Positions 1 to 11,143 of a stretch of 64,000 nt of DNA are shown here, piece after piece (the first letter of the stretch is position 1; each line of letters starts with the position of its first letter). Origin of the DNA: Rhizobium ruizarguesonis (GTDB lineage: Bacteria > Pseudomonadota > Alphaproteobacteria > Rhizobiales > Rhizobiaceae); the NCBI RefSeq assembly GCF_012349115.1, contig NZ_PQIG01000067.1, positions 186,001 to 250,000 on the forward strand, written 5' to 3'. The notes beneath the pieces were generated by a model. The model saw nothing but the letters and a program-made list of their open reading frames with translations. It was not told the DNA's origin and made no database searches. Both the position numbers and the translations under genes were made by a program.

Positions 1-1
1 A

Positions 2-73
2 ATCCATGATGCGGTTCACCTGTTTGCCGGAAACGAGCAGCGGATCACCTCAGGCGAAACCCCGTTGAACTGA
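2..73 (+). CDS. 3' end of an unidentified gene (partial)
   Basis: An open frame enters from the left edge and stops with TGA at 71-73, giving 23 residues ending SGETPLN. Codon choice is like that of the neighbouring genes and a hairpin follows at 109-137, so this may be the true end of a plus-strand gene. It is too short to assign a family and could be chance. Confidence 0.3.
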   Translation: MHDAVHLFAGNEQRITSGETPLN

Positions 74-108
74 CCCGGCCGATTGCCCCTCCCCTTCGGC
101 CGGCGCCA

Positions 109-137
109 GCCGGGGGCGCGTTTTCCGCGCCCCCGGC
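109..137 (-). terminator. GC-rich hairpin between convergent genes
   Basis: A perfect 12-bp inverted repeat (109-120 with 126-137) encloses a 5-nt loop, TTTTC. It lies just past the stop of the minus-strand chemoreceptor and after the partial plus-strand frame at the window edge. No T-run follows on either strand, so it is either an imperfect terminator or an mRNA-protecting 3' hairpin. Confidence 0.45.
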
Positions 138-180
138 CCCGAAAGCTCTCAGTCCTGCACCGGCCGTTTTCAGGCTCCGC

Positions 181-1986
181 TCAGGCCGCGTCGCGATATG
201 TCCGGGTGTTGGCTTGCGCCCTGCCCAATTCGAACTGCGTGACCAGTTCGCGCAGGCGCTCGGCCTCGCTGGCGAGCGTGACGCTGGCGGCTGTGGTTTC
301 CTCCACCATCGAGGCGTTCTGCTGGGTCACCTGGTCGAGCTGGCCCATGGCCGAATTGACCTCCGACAGATTCGTCGCCTGTTCACGCGCCGAGGCCGCC
401 AGCGCTTCCATGCGCTGATTGATATCGGCGATGAAGCGGCCGATGTCACCAAGCGCTGCGCCGGTGTGGCTGACCAGTTCGACGCCGCTGGCGACGTTGG
501 CGGATGCCCGCCCGATCAGGTCCTTGATCTCCTTGGCGGCCTGGGCCGAGCGTTGCGCGAGTTCGCGCACTTCATGGGCGACGACGGCGAAACCCTTGCC
601 GGCTTCGCCGGCGCGGGCAGCCTCGACGCCGGCATTGAGCGCCAGCAAATTGGTCTGGAAGGCAATCTGATCGATGACGCTGATGATGTTGTTGATCTGC
701 TTGGACGATTCCTGGATCTGATCCATCGCCTCGACTGTCTGGGCCACCACCTTGCCTGACGCCATGGCGCTGCGATTGGCATTGTCGGCGACGCTGCGGG
801 CCTCTTTGGCGATCTCGAAAGCTTCCGTGACCTTGGCGGTTACGGCGTTCAGCGCCGCGGCAGTCTGTTCGAGCGTCGCAGCCTGCCGTTCGGTGCGGCC
901 GGAGAGTTCGTTGGAGCCGTTGCTGATCTCGCGAGTGCCTGAATTGATGATCGATACGCTTTCGGAAACGGAAAGGAGCGTATCGCCGAGTTGCTTGACG
1001 GAGGCGTTGAAATCATGCCTGAGCGGTTCGAATTCCGGCGCGAACGCGTCCGACAGCTGGAAGGCGAGATCGCCCTGGGCGAGGCGCTTCAGCCCGGCGG
1101 CAAGGCCTGACGTGGCGATCGTCAACCGTTCCGCCGCGCTCCGCTCCGCCTGCTCCTGGTCCGCCAGCCGGTTTGCTTCTGCCAGGCGACGGTTCTCCTC
1201 GGCCTCGCTTTCGAGCTCGGCGCGGGCGATGGCGTTCTGGCGGAAGACTTCGACCGAACCGGCCATCAGGCCGATTTCGTCGCGGCGCCCTGCGTAGGGG
1301 ATTGCCTTGTCCGTCTCGCCGGCTGCGAGTTCCTGCATGGATTGGGTGATGCGCTGGATCGGGCGTGACACATGCCGGGCGATGGCGATGAGAATGCCGA
1401 GGCCGACGAGCGCGGCAATGCCCGCCAATGCCAATTCGGTTTCGATTTTCGATTCCAGGGCGCTGCCGGCGGCGGCGACGCTCTCGGTTGCTATTTTATC
1501 GACGATCGCGTTGACGGCGACAATCCCGGTCAGGATCGCCTGCTGCGAGCGCGCCAGCTTTTCGGCTGTCGGGACCTCGTCTGCCTGCTGCAGCCCGAGA
1601 CTGATCCTGACGTCCTTTTCCCAGACATCATGGGCCTGGCGGAGTGACTGCACGCCCTCGGTCAGCGAACCGGCGAGATCGACGCGGCCGAGCTCATCGA
1701 GCGACTGCACCAGCGCTCCATTGCTCTCATCGAACCCGGCCTTGACCTCGGCCGCCGGGACGAAATTCGTCATCGAAAGCACCCGGTCCACGACGGAGGT
1801 CGCATCCTTGAACTGCCGTTCGATATGGGCGGAGACCATCTTGGCGTTCACCGCTTCCTGCACCACCGCGGCGACCTGGGTCTGGCCGACGATCGCCTGA
1901 TAGCCGATCAGGAATGCGCTGCCGAAGCCGACGATGATCGTAGCCACCATGGGCACGAGAATCTGCATGCGTATGGAGAGTTTCAT
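181..1986 (-). CDS. Methyl-accepting chemotaxis protein
   Basis: Transmembrane chemoreceptor that signals to CheA/CheW. The 601-residue product has an N-terminal membrane helix (about 8-28), an extracytoplasmic region of about 150 residues, a second helix (about 183-203), a HAMP domain, a second HAMP-like stretch near 300-350 and a C-terminal signalling domain. The signalling hairpin tip is clear (motifs [20 protein letters not shown] and [12 protein letters not shown]). No NWETF-type CheR-binding pentapeptide is seen at the C-terminus. The ATG at 1986 is preferred over the in-frame GTG at 1995 because TGAGGTG lies about 6 nt before it. That Shine-Dalgarno overlaps the stop of the upstream cytochrome c peroxidase gene, so the two are probably co-transcribed and translationally coupled. 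Ligand unknown; the coupling suggests redox or peroxide sensing (inference). Confidence 0.93.
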   Translation of the reverse strand: MKLSIRMQILVPMVATIIVGFGSAFLIGYQAIVGQTQVAAVVQEAVNAKMVSAHIERQFKDATSVVDRVLSMTNFVPAAEVKAGFDESNGALVQSLDELGRVDLAGSLTEGVQSLRQAHDVWEKDVRISLGLQQADEVPTAEKLARSQQAILTGIVAVNAIVDKIATESVAAAGSALESKIETELALAGIAALVGLGILIAIARHVSRPIQRITQSMQELAAGETDKAIPYAGRRDEIGLMAGSVEVFRQNAIARAELESEAEENRRLAEANRLADQEQAERSAAERLTIATSGLAAGLKRLAQGDLAFQLSDAFAPEFEPLRHDFNASVKQLGDTLLSVSESVSIINSGTREISNGSNELSGRTERQAATLEQTAAALNAVTAKVTEAFEIAKEARSVADNANRSAMASGKVVAQTVEAMDQIQESSKQINNIISVIDQIAFQTNLLALNAGVEAARAGEAGKGFAVVAHEVRELAQRSAQAAKEIKDLIGRASANVASGVELVSHTGAALGDIGRFIADINQRMEALAASAREQATNLSEVNSAMGQLDQVTQQNASMVEETTAASVTLASEAERLRELVTQFELGRAQANTRTYRDAA

Positions 1987-1996
1987 TGCCAGCACC

Positions 1997-2983
1997 TCAG
2001 TTCGGCAGCGTCGGCAGGGGGATGTCTTGCTTTTCGGCGGTCAGGGTTCCGAGAAAGGCGATCAGATCCTTGCTCTCCTGGTCCGTCAGCAAGAAGGGCG
2101 ACATCGCCTTATCGAGCGACGGACGGCTGACGCCGCCGCTTTCATAATGGACGATCACCTCGTCCATGCTCTTCAGGCTGCCGTTATGCATATAAGGGCC
2201 ACGGTAGAGCGTGTTGCGCAGGCCGGGCGTCTTGAAGGCATATTTATTGTCCGCGCTGCTCGCATCGATCTTGTAGCGGCCGATATCGTCGCCCGGCAGG
2301 CCGATGTCGTGGAACTTGTTGTCGGTGAAGTTCCAGCCCGTATGGCAGGAGGAGCAGCCGGCGGTGCCGGTGAACAGCTCGAAGCCCCGCTTGGCGCCGT
2401 CGGAGACCGCCTTCTCGTCGCCGTCCACCCACCGGTCGAAGGGCGACCAATTGGAAACCACCGTCCGCTCATAGGTGGCGATCGCCGTTAGCATCGTCTC
2501 CTTGGTGACGCCCTTGTCAGGGAATACCTCGTCGAACCACTTCTTGTAATCAGGTATACCCTGCATTTCGGTCACGGCGGTGTCGAGCTTGCCGTTCATT
2601 TCGGCGGCAGCAGTGATCGGGCCTGCCGCCTGCTCCTCCAGGTTCGGCGCGCGGCCGTCCCAGAAGAAGGGCGTGACCCAGGCAACGTTCAGAACGGTCG
2701 GCGCCTGGCGCGCAAGCGCGGTATTGGCCGCGCCGATCGGCGTCGTCACCGGTGTCTCGAAGCCGAAGGAAGGGTTATGACAGCTGGCGCAGGTCATGTT
2801 CTTGTTGCCGGAAAGCCGCGGATCGAAGAACAGCATCTTGCCGAGCGTCGCCAACTGGGGGGAGTAGACTGTAACGCCCTCGAACGGAACTGTCAGTGGC
2901 CGCTTATACGCGGAAAGATCGGCGGCCGCGCCAGGCTGGACGACGGCCAATGCGATTAAGGAAGCTGCAATCAGGAAACGCAT
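1997..2983 (-). CDS. Di-haem cytochrome c peroxidase (CcpA/MauG family)
   Basis: Periplasmic enzyme that reduces H2O2 using electrons from small c-type cytochromes. The 328-residue product begins with a Sec signal peptide (about 1-21, cutting after GAAA). It carries two haem-attachment motifs, CASCH at 65-69 and CSSCH at 210-214, the spacing of bacterial di-haem peroxidases. The GPYMHNG segment near residue 265 fits the C-terminal haem ligand region. Length is normal for the family. Its stop codon lies in the ribosome-binding region of the chemoreceptor gene downstream. An AT-richer upstream region (2984-3060) probably holds the promoter. A MauG-like role on a protein substrate cannot be excluded. 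Confidence 0.92.
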   Translation of the reverse strand: MRFLIAASLIALAVVQPGAAADLSAYKRPLTVPFEGVTVYSPQLATLGKMLFFDPRLSGNKNMTCASCHNPSFGFETPVTTPIGAANTALARQAPTVLNVAWVTPFFWDGRAPNLEEQAAGPITAAAEMNGKLDTAVTEMQGIPDYKKWFDEVFPDKGVTKETMLTAIATYERTVVSNWSPFDRWVDGDEKAVSDGAKRGFELFTGTAGCSSCHTGWNFTDNKFHDIGLPGDDIGRYKIDASSADNKYAFKTPGLRNTLYRGPYMHNGSLKSMDEVIVHYESGGVSRPSLDKAMSPFLLTDQESKDLIAFLGTLTAEKQDIPLPTLPN

Positions 2984-3221
2984 CGTTCTAGCAAGCCCGG
3001 ACTGGGTTTCTGGTTGATGCTAAAATTAGCGTAATTGCATTAAAGGTATGTAAAGCAAACATACTTGAGGCTAATGCGAAGGTTTAAGCAGTCCGACGTT
3101 GCGCGCAGATGCTATTCGCTGCGAAACGATACTATTACGTCGACCTCGTGAAAGACGGTCGCACTACGCAAGAACGCGCAATGACTGCAAGCCGGATATG
3201 AGACGCTGATGTCATTCTGCT

Positions 3222-3695
3222 CTAGCTGGCGGCGTTCCTTTTGCCGAGGAGGGCTGCGCGGATCTGTTCGCTTTTGCTCAACAGGGGAGCGGGAACTGTT
3301 GCCGTCTGCTCGGATGCATCTGTCTTGCCGGTGTTCTGCTTGAGGCTCAGGAAGCGTTTTTGCGCGACCAGCCGGTCTTCGGGCGACAGTGGTTCGACGG
3401 GTTCGCCGTCAAGGCCATGGCGCATGGAATCGGGCTGGGCGCTGGCGAAATAGTAGCGTCGGCAGTGGACATAGGCCGCGGTCGCCCGCCGCAGTGTCGT
3501 GACGCCGGCATCGGGCTTCAGGAGCGGGCGGAGTTCATTGAAAAGGCCGACGGCAAAAGGAAGGACCGAATCTCCCGCCTTGGCCGGAAGGACGCCGACC
3601 GGCCGGATCAACACCACATTGATCGCGTTTGCCTTCTCCACGTCGAGCTCGGTTGCCGCAATCGGTCCGCGGCTGATCTTCCAGGGCTTGTCCAT
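3222..3695 (-). CDS. ProQ/FinO-domain RNA-binding protein
   Basis: Small RNA chaperone-like protein (157 residues). The central block, a VHCRRYYFASAQPDSMRHGL-type segment followed by DGEPVEPLSPEDR, is the conserved core of the FinO/ProQ fold, in which basic residues bind the 3' end and terminator hairpin of RNAs. The C-terminal 40 residues are a polar, lower-complexity tail. The start at 3695 is chosen because GGAGG stands 5 nt before it; a longer frame to 3785 has no such support. It is monocistronic and divergent from panC. Known relatives act in sRNA regulation or plasmid transfer control; the targets here are unknown. Confidence 0.8.
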   Translation of the reverse strand: MDKPWKISRGPIAATELDVEKANAINVVLIRPVGVLPAKAGDSVLPFAVGLFNELRPLLKPDAGVTTLRRATAAYVHCRRYYFASAQPDSMRHGLDGEPVEPLSPEDRLVAQKRFLSLKQNTGKTDASEQTATVPAPLLSKSEQIRAALLGKRNAAS

Positions 3696-3973
3696 GAGTC
3701 CTCCATGTAACGTCCATAGCGACCGACTGTGATGGTATCTTGACGGACAGGGCGAGTAACGGAAGTCGCACATCGTCGGTTCCACTGCAAGCAGGTGAGA
3801 CGTGGAACAGGAGCCGAGTGGCGAAAAGCCATTTTGCGGGAGCTGATATGGCCTGGCGTCACCGGCTGCCGTTGCATCTAATCGTTTTTATCGAGGAATA
3901 TGCATTGACCTGCCGCATCGATTACACTTCATATCCGCGCCCAAGATGGAGTGACCGGTCCAGGGGAGGATAT

Positions 3974-4885
3974 ATGCGGGTTTTCTCGAGCATTGACGAG
4001 CTGCGCCACACGCTCGATGCGCTGAGGCGGCAAGGGCGGACCGTCGGCCTCGTTCCGACGATGGGCTATCTTCATGCCGGTCATATGGAGCTCGTCTCGC
4101 GCGCTCGCGCCGAGAATGACATCGTCGTCGTCTCGATTTTCGTCAATCCGCTGCAGTTTAGCCCGGCGGAAGACCTCAGCAAATATCCGCGCGATCTGGA
4201 ACGCGATGCCGCCATGCTGAGGCAAGCCGGCGTCAACTTCCTTTTTTCACCTGGCGTCGAGGACATGTATCCGCGCCCGATGCTGACCCTCGTCGACGTT
4301 CCCGATCTCGGGTGCGAACTCGAGGGCGCGGTACGGCCTGGGCATTTTGCCGGCGTCGCCACTGTCGTCTGCAAGCTTTTCAACATCGTGCAGCCGCAAA
4401 CCGCCTATTTCGGAGAGAAGGATTACCAGCAGGTCGTCATCATCAAGCGCATGGTGGACGATCTGGCCGTGCCGGTGCGCGTGAAATCAGTGCCGACGGT
4501 CAGGGATAGCGACGGCCTCGCATTGTCGTCGCGCAACGTCTATCTCAGCGAGGCGGAGCGGCGTGCCGCGGTGATTGTCCCTCAGACCCTTGACGAGGCC
4601 GAGCGTCTGGTCGCCGGCGGCCTGACCGATCCGGTGGAACTCGAGGCAAAGCTCACGGCGTTTCTTGGTCGCCAGCCTCTGGCAAAGCCCGAGGTCGTCG
4701 CCGTCAGGGATGCCTCGACGCTGCAGAAGGTCACGTCGATCGCAGACCCTGTCGTCGTGGCGCTCTTCGTTCGGGTCGGCTCGACACGGCTGCTGGACAA
4801 CAGGGTCGTCAGTCACAATCAAGTTATCGGTGACAAGAGAGTCATCAGCGGCCGGGGTCTGCCGGGAAAAGGAGTGACCAGATGA
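3974..4885 (+). CDS. panC: Pantoate--beta-alanine ligase (pantothenate synthetase)
   Basis: Cytoplasmic enzyme that condenses D-pantoate and beta-alanine with ATP to make pantothenate, the last step before coenzyme A synthesis. The 303-residue protein shows the nucleotidyltransferase signature [10 protein letters not shown] near the N-terminus, GEKDYQQ in the centre and LSSRNVYL, all expected in PanC. The ATG at 3974 follows GGGGAGGA at 3963-3970; the open frame extends further upstream but without a ribosome site. The last four bases overlap panB (ATGA), so the two are translationally coupled. The last 25 residues are less conserved in character. In R. etli the panCB pair is plasmid-borne (recalled), in agreement with this window. 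Confidence 0.96.
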   Translation: MRVFSSIDELRHTLDALRRQGRTVGLVPTMGYLHAGHMELVSRARAENDIVVVSIFVNPLQFSPAEDLSKYPRDLERDAAMLRQAGVNFLFSPGVEDMYPRPMLTLVDVPDLGCELEGAVRPGHFAGVATVVCKLFNIVQPQTAYFGEKDYQQVVIIKRMVDDLAVPVRVKSVPTVRDSDGLALSSRNVYLSEAERRAAVIVPQTLDEAERLVAGGLTDPVELEAKLTAFLGRQPLAKPEVVAVRDASTLQKVTSIADPVVVALFVRVGSTRLLDNRVVSHNQVIGDKRVISGRGLPGKGVTR

Positions 4886-5703
4886 GTGCGGCCGGAATTC
4901 AGAAGCGCCTTACGCCAGCCCGCATTTCAGCCATGAAGGGCGGCAAGCCGATCGTCTGCCTGACCGCCTATACGACGCCGATGGCGCGGCTGCTCGATGA
5001 GCATTGCGACCTCCTGCTGGTCGGGGATTCGCTCGGTATGGTGCTCTACGGCATGGAGAGCACCATCGGCGTCACGCTCGATATGATGATCGCACACGGC
5101 AAGGCGGTGATGCGCGGCGTCGGCAAGGCCTGCGTCGTCGTCGACATGCCGTTCGGCACCTATCAGGAATCCAAGGAGATTGCCTTCCGCAATGCTGTGC
5201 GCGTCCTGCAGGAAACCGGTTGCGATGCCGTCAAGCTGGAGGGGGGCGAGGAGATGGCCGAGACCATCGCTTTTCTGACCAAGCGGGGAATCCCGGTTAT
5301 GGGGCATATCGGCCTGATGCCGCAGCAGGTTCATACCGCAGGCGGTTATCGTTCCGTCGGCCATTCCGAACACGAGACGTCGAAGATCCGGCGTGATGCC
5401 CATGCCATCGGCGGCTCGGGCGCCTTTGCCGTCGTCATCGAGGGCACGGTGGAGCCGCTCGCCCGCGAGGTGACGGCCGCCATGCACATCCCGACCATCG
5501 GTATCGGCGCTTCTTCCGCCTGCGACGGCCAGGTTCTGGTTTCCGACGACATTCTGGGGCTCTTCAACGATTTCACCCCGCGTTTCGTCAAGCGCTACGA
5601 CGAACTCGGCAAGAGGATTTCGGCCGCCGCTGCGGCTTATGCCGAAGAGGTCCGATCGCGACAGTTTCCGGCAGCGGAGCATACGTTCAAGCGGCGATCC
5701 TGA
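4882..5703 (+). CDS. panB: 3-methyl-2-oxobutanoate hydroxymethyltransferase
   Basis: Transfers a hydroxymethyl group from 5,10-methylene-tetrahydrofolate to alpha-ketoisovalerate to give ketopantoate, the first committed step of pantothenate synthesis. The 273-residue TIM-barrel protein has the metal and substrate motifs [27 protein letters not shown] and GHIGLMPQ. The usual GIGAG loop reads [17 protein letters not shown] here, a mild variation. It starts 4 bp inside panC, with AAGGAG just upstream. PanE (ketopantoate reductase) is not in the window. It ends 21 bp from the convergent oxyR. Confidence 0.96.
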   Translation: MSAAGIQKRLTPARISAMKGGKPIVCLTAYTTPMARLLDEHCDLLLVGDSLGMVLYGMESTIGVTLDMMIAHGKAVMRGVGKACVVVDMPFGTYQESKEIAFRNAVRVLQETGCDAVKLEGGEEMAETIAFLTKRGIPVMGHIGLMPQQVHTAGGYRSVGHSEHETSKIRRDAHAIGGSGAFAVVIEGTVEPLAREVTAAMHIPTIGIGASSACDGQVLVSDDILGLFNDFTPRFVKRYDELGKRISAAAAAYAEEVRSRQFPAAEHTFKRRS

Positions 5704-5724
5704 GGCGAGGCGATGTCAGGTCCA

Positions 5725-6639
5725 TCACCGCGCGATATACTGTTCGCGCATGGTTTCGGCCGACCGGCGAACCGCCTCTGAAACCTGCTGGAGCTGTTTG
5801 GCCATCGGCGTCGAATTGCGCCAGATCATGCCGATCGTTCGCGACGGCTGCGGAGACTGGAAACGGGAGATCGAAACATGGGCCGAGCGCGTTTCCACCG
5901 GAACGGCCATCTCCGGGATCAAGGTGATGCCGATCCCGGCGCTGACCATCTGGACCAGGGTGGATAAAGAGCTGCCTTCCATGACCTCCCGGGGGCGGGC
6001 CTGCCCTATCTTGCAGAATGACAAGGCCTGATCGCGAAAGCAGTGACCTTCCTCGAGCAGCAGCAGCCGCATTTCGCGCAGCGCCTCGCGTTCGGGTACG
6101 GGCTTGCCCTCGTCTTCGGGGCGCCGGACCAGCACGAACTCTTCCTTGAAGAGCTCGAGTTCTGCCAGGGAGGGTTCCGACACGGGCAAAGCAACAATTG
6201 CCGTGTCCAGCTGGCCTTGTGCCAGCTCCTGAACCAGCTTCGACGTCTGCGTTTCGCGCACTTCGATCTGGATACCCGCGAAGCTCTTGTTCAGGTCATT
6301 GATGATCGCCGGCAACAGATAGGGTGCAATCGTCGGGATGATGCCGATGCGCAGCCGCGTCAGGAAGGGATCACGCGCGGCCCGCGCCAGCTCCGCAAGC
6401 TCGTCCACGCCACGCAGGATATCGCGGATCCTGAGAGCCACGGTCTGACCGAAGGCGGTCAGTTTCACCTCACGCGCGTTGCGCTCAAAAAGCTCACCGC
6501 CCAATTCTTGCTCAAGTTCTTTGATCTGCATTGACAATGCCGGCTGGGAGATTGCACAGGCGTCGGCAGCGCGTCGGAAGCGGCCATCTCTTGCCAGTGC
6601 TTCAAAATAGCGTAGCTGTTTCAGGGTAAGGTTCTTCAT
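5725..6639 (-). CDS. oxyR: Hydrogen peroxide-inducible transcriptional regulator OxyR
   Basis: LysR-family activator of peroxide defence genes, 304 residues. An N-terminal winged HTH (about 1-60, with AADACAISQPALSMQIKELE) is followed by a periplasmic-binding-protein-like effector domain. Cys200 and Cys209, in GHCFRDQALSFC, have the same 9-residue spacing as the peroxide-sensing Cys199/Cys208 pair of E. coli OxyR, so the redox switch should be intact. It is divergent from katG across a 143-bp gap, the usual arrangement for OxyR acting on katG and on its own promoter. Confidence 0.95.
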   Translation of the reverse strand: MKNLTLKQLRYFEALARDGRFRRAADACAISQPALSMQIKELEQELGGELFERNAREVKLTAFGQTVALRIRDILRGVDELAELARAARDPFLTRLRIGIIPTIAPYLLPAIINDLNKSFAGIQIEVRETQTSKLVQELAQGQLDTAIVALPVSEPSLAELELFKEEFVLVRRPEDEGKPVPEREALREMRLLLLEEGHCFRDQALSFCKIGQARPREVMEGSSLSTLVQMVSAGIGITLIPEMAVPVETRSAHVSISRFQSPQPSRTIGMIWRNSTPMAKQLQQVSEAVRRSAETMREQYIAR

Positions 6640-8963
<2,324 letters not shown>

Positions 8964-8976
8964 CCGGCAGCATTTT

Positions 8977-9015
8977 GCCCGGGCGCGCAGTTTCAGCTGC
9001 GCCCGGGCATTTTTT
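8977..9015 (+). terminator. Rho-independent terminator of katG
   Basis: A perfect 10-bp GC stem (8977-8986 with 8999-9008) is followed by A and six T residues (9010-9015), 13 bp after the katG stop codon. Confidence 0.9.
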
Positions 9016-9030
9016 CATCGGAGACCGGAC

Positions 9031-9186
9031 TTACCGCCCGACCGTCCAGTCCTCGACACGCAGACCGTCGACGCGGCGGAATTCCCCGACATTGTTAGTG
9101 ACGAGAACCAGCTCCCGGGTCTTGGCCTGAGCGGCGATCAGAATATCGACAGTTGCCGTCTCTGCGCCTTCTACTGGCGAGGCAGA
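9031..9186 (-). pseudogene. C-terminal remnant of a VapC-type PIN-domain toxin
   Basis: A minus-strand frame ending with TAA at 9031 reads about 50 residues including ETATVDILIAAQAKTRELVL and VTNNVGEFRRVDGLRVEDW. This is the C-terminal part of a VapC PIN-domain ribonuclease: the DxxIAA helix with its acidic residue, then LVTNN and the F-R-V-GLRVEDW tail. The N-terminal two thirds, including the first catalytic aspartates, are missing; the frame runs into the DUF3299 gene, which overlaps it from 9171. No vapB antitoxin is seen. This is a dead remnant of a toxin-antitoxin module. Confidence 0.7.
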
Positions 9187-9728
9187 ATGCCGAAAGGCGA
9201 AAGTGACAGCAGATCGGGATCAGTCGTCGCCGTTACTGTCGCTACCTCGGCATGGTTTATGCTGTAGCCGTAGGTGAGGACGCGGTCACCGTCGATCATG
9301 AAGAATTGCGCCTGATCCAGGCCGGGCCGCAGAGTACCCGTCACGCTGACGGTCTCGTACATTCTTGCCAGGTGCAAAGGCTCTTCCGGAACGACACGAA
9401 CCAGTTGGTTGGGCGGAGGGGACGGCATGTGGCTGCAGGCTCCGGCCCAAGGCACCAGCATGAATTCGTAGACAAGATCGCCTTCCTGGTCGATCGGCAG
9501 AACGAAGCCCGTCAATTCGATCGGATGCGCCTCCCCATGCCAGGCGAGTGTTTCGCCCTGTGGGCCGCTCACCGCCGTGCCCGACAACGGCACTTTCGCT
9601 TTGGCCTGATCGGCCGGCCGCAAAGCTCTCCAGAAGATAGGCTGGGCCGCAGCGAAGGCGTTGGAAATGGGCCATGCGGAACAAAATGCCAGCGCCGCGA
9701 GCGTCAGGAGGAAAAGTTTGTGTTTCAT
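9171..9728 (-). CDS. DUF3299-containing exported protein
   Basis: 185-residue protein with a Sec signal peptide (about 1-27, ending near NAFA). It has the DUF3299 core: ELTGFVLPIDQEGDLVYEFM, then VPWAGACSHMPSPPPNQLVR, then TVSVTGTLRP. Family members are predicted periplasmic proteins or lipoproteins of unknown function, often beside ABC permease-like export genes; none is adjacent here. It stands alone on the minus strand. Its end overlaps the vapC remnant, suggesting that a rearrangement joined the two. Confidence 0.75.
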   Translation of the reverse strand: MKHKLFLLTLAALAFCSAWPISNAFAAAQPIFWRALRPADQAKAKVPLSGTAVSGPQGETLAWHGEAHPIELTGFVLPIDQEGDLVYEFMLVPWAGACSHMPSPPPNQLVRVVPEEPLHLARMYETVSVTGTLRPGLDQAQFFMIDGDRVLTYGYSINHAEVATVTATTDPDLLSLSPFGILPRQ

Positions 9729-9837
9729 TGCATCTCCACCGGGCCGGCCGCTTTGACCACCTTGCCGCTACCGCGTGGATGCTACTCCCGATCCCGCTTG
9801 GCCGTCAAAGCTTGGGGCGCGGACTACTCAGGGCTTG

Positions 9838-9912
9838 CAGAGAGCAGGGAGAGGGTGTGCCATGGCCACCCCCTCTGCCCTGCCGGCCATCTCCCCCACA
9901 GGCGGTGAGATC
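9838..9912. repeat. Palindromic rhizobial intergenic repeat
   Basis: The 426-bp gap 9729-10154 holds no gene. At its centre is an imperfect inverted repeat (GCAGGGAGAGGG at 9844-9855 with CCCTCTGCCCTGC near 9871-9883), followed by a block of the type CCGGCCATCTCCCCCACA and a GGCGGTGAGATC tail. This resembles the short palindromic elements scattered between genes in Rhizobium genomes (recalled). A copy-number search was not possible. Confidence 0.5.
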
Positions 9913-10154
9913 ACAAGTTCAACCTTCTCGAAACCCTTATTCTGACCCTGGAACTCGCCAAACACGGGCTGGCAACGCCGAAATCGGAGCGTCCTCGGAT
10001 CGATTATGGCACCAGCCATCTTGGCGTATGGGCGCTAGGCCATCGGCAAATGTTGACCGAGCAGTGCGGCGGAAATCGGCAGCAACGAGAGAGACGGCTG
10101 AACCAGGCGTGTAACGCCGATAGTGGGGCCAGCTGGGAAGCCGGCCCACCCAAC

Positions 10155-10622
10155 TCAGAACATCGTATTCTTGTTTGCCGCCTCTTTCGGAACGGCCTGG
10201 ATCACGTCCCAGTGCTCGACGATCTTGCCGTCCTTGACGCGGAATATATCGACGATCGCCTGGCCAAGATCGCCTGCGCCATTCGTCGCGTGCACATGCA
10301 ACCAGACCAGATCGCCATCGGCGGCGCTGCGGACGATCTGGGCTCGCGACTGGGCATTGTCCTTGAAGAAGCCGCTGAAGAAGGAAATCAAAGGCTTCTT
10401 CCCGTCTGGAACTTGAGGATTGTGCTGCCGGTAGTCGTCGGCGACGACCGCGGCGGCCTCGATATCGTGCTTGTTGAAGAACCTGTCGTAGAATTCCACC
10501 ACCAGCTTCCGGTTGGCTTCCTCGACCTTCAAATCCCGCGAGGCGGATTCAGCAAAAGCGCCGGCCGGCGCGGCGACACTCGCCAAAATGACGAGGACGA
10601 AAAGCGATTTCCCGAATGTCAT
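10155..10622 (-). CDS. Exported SnoaL-like / NTF2-fold protein
   Basis: 155 residues: a signal peptide (about 1-24, cutting after AFA) and an NTF2-like alpha+beta cone of the SnoaL-like type, with FYDRFFNKHDIEAAAVVADDYRQHNP-like and VDIFRVKDGKIVEHWDVIQ-like segments. Such proteins bind or isomerise small molecules; the substrate is unknown. AAGGAGGT stands 6-7 nt before the ATG. It is divergent from the HxlR regulator next door, which is the likely controller (inference from arrangement only). Confidence 0.75.
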   Translation of the reverse strand: MTFGKSLFVLVILASVAAPAGAFAESASRDLKVEEANRKLVVEFYDRFFNKHDIEAAAVVADDYRQHNPQVPDGKKPLISFFSGFFKDNAQSRAQIVRSAADGDLVWLHVHATNGAGDLGQAIVDIFRVKDGKIVEHWDVIQAVPKEAANKNTMF

Positions 10623-10759
10623 GCATCAACCTCCTTGGTATGAATTCGCGATCTAGTCTAGAAAGCAGACTATGAGAGCTGGTCTATGAAACCTCGACAT
10701 ACCTAGCAAGAAGGCAGGTTTTAGTGGCAAGGTCAGCCGAGGATGACCGAGGACGGAGC

Positions 10760-11131
10760 ATGCCCAAGGAAACCGACGAGCCTAAGCAACAGCCCGGGGC
10801 GGGATGCCCGATCAGAGGCGTGCTCGATCGTATCGGCGATCAATGGAGCCTGCTCACCCTCGAGGCGCTGGAAGACGAGAAGAAACGCTTCAACGAGCTG
10901 ATGCGCGAGATCGGCGACATCTCGAAACAGATGCTCTCCAAGACGTTGAAACATCTGGAGCAGGACGGCTTCGTGCGGCGCACCGTCTATCCAGAGGTCC
11001 CGCCTCGTGTGGAATACGAATTGACGGATCTTGGGCGATCCTTCCTCATCCCCATGAAAATCCTGATCGGATGGGCCGAGCGGAACCACCCGGCAATCAC
11101 TAGCGCGCGGCGACGGCACGAAAAGGCCTAG
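10760..11131 (+). CDS. HxlR-family transcriptional regulator
   Basis: Winged-helix DNA-binding protein (123 residues from the ATG at 10760; an in-frame GTG at 10724 would give 135). The signature GCPIRGVLDRIGDQWSLLTL is the conserved HxlR opening with its single cysteine, often redox- or aldehyde-sensing in this family. ISKQMLSKTLKHLEQDGFVRR is the recognition helix and EYELTDLGRS the wing. It is divergent from the SnoaL-like gene, with about 140 bp between starts. Confidence 0.85.
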   Translation: MPKETDEPKQQPGAGCPIRGVLDRIGDQWSLLTLEALEDEKKRFNELMREIGDISKQMLSKTLKHLEQDGFVRRTVYPEVPPRVEYELTDLGRSFLIPMKILIGWAERNHPAITSARRRHEKA

Positions 11132-11143
11132 TGACCATGTTCG

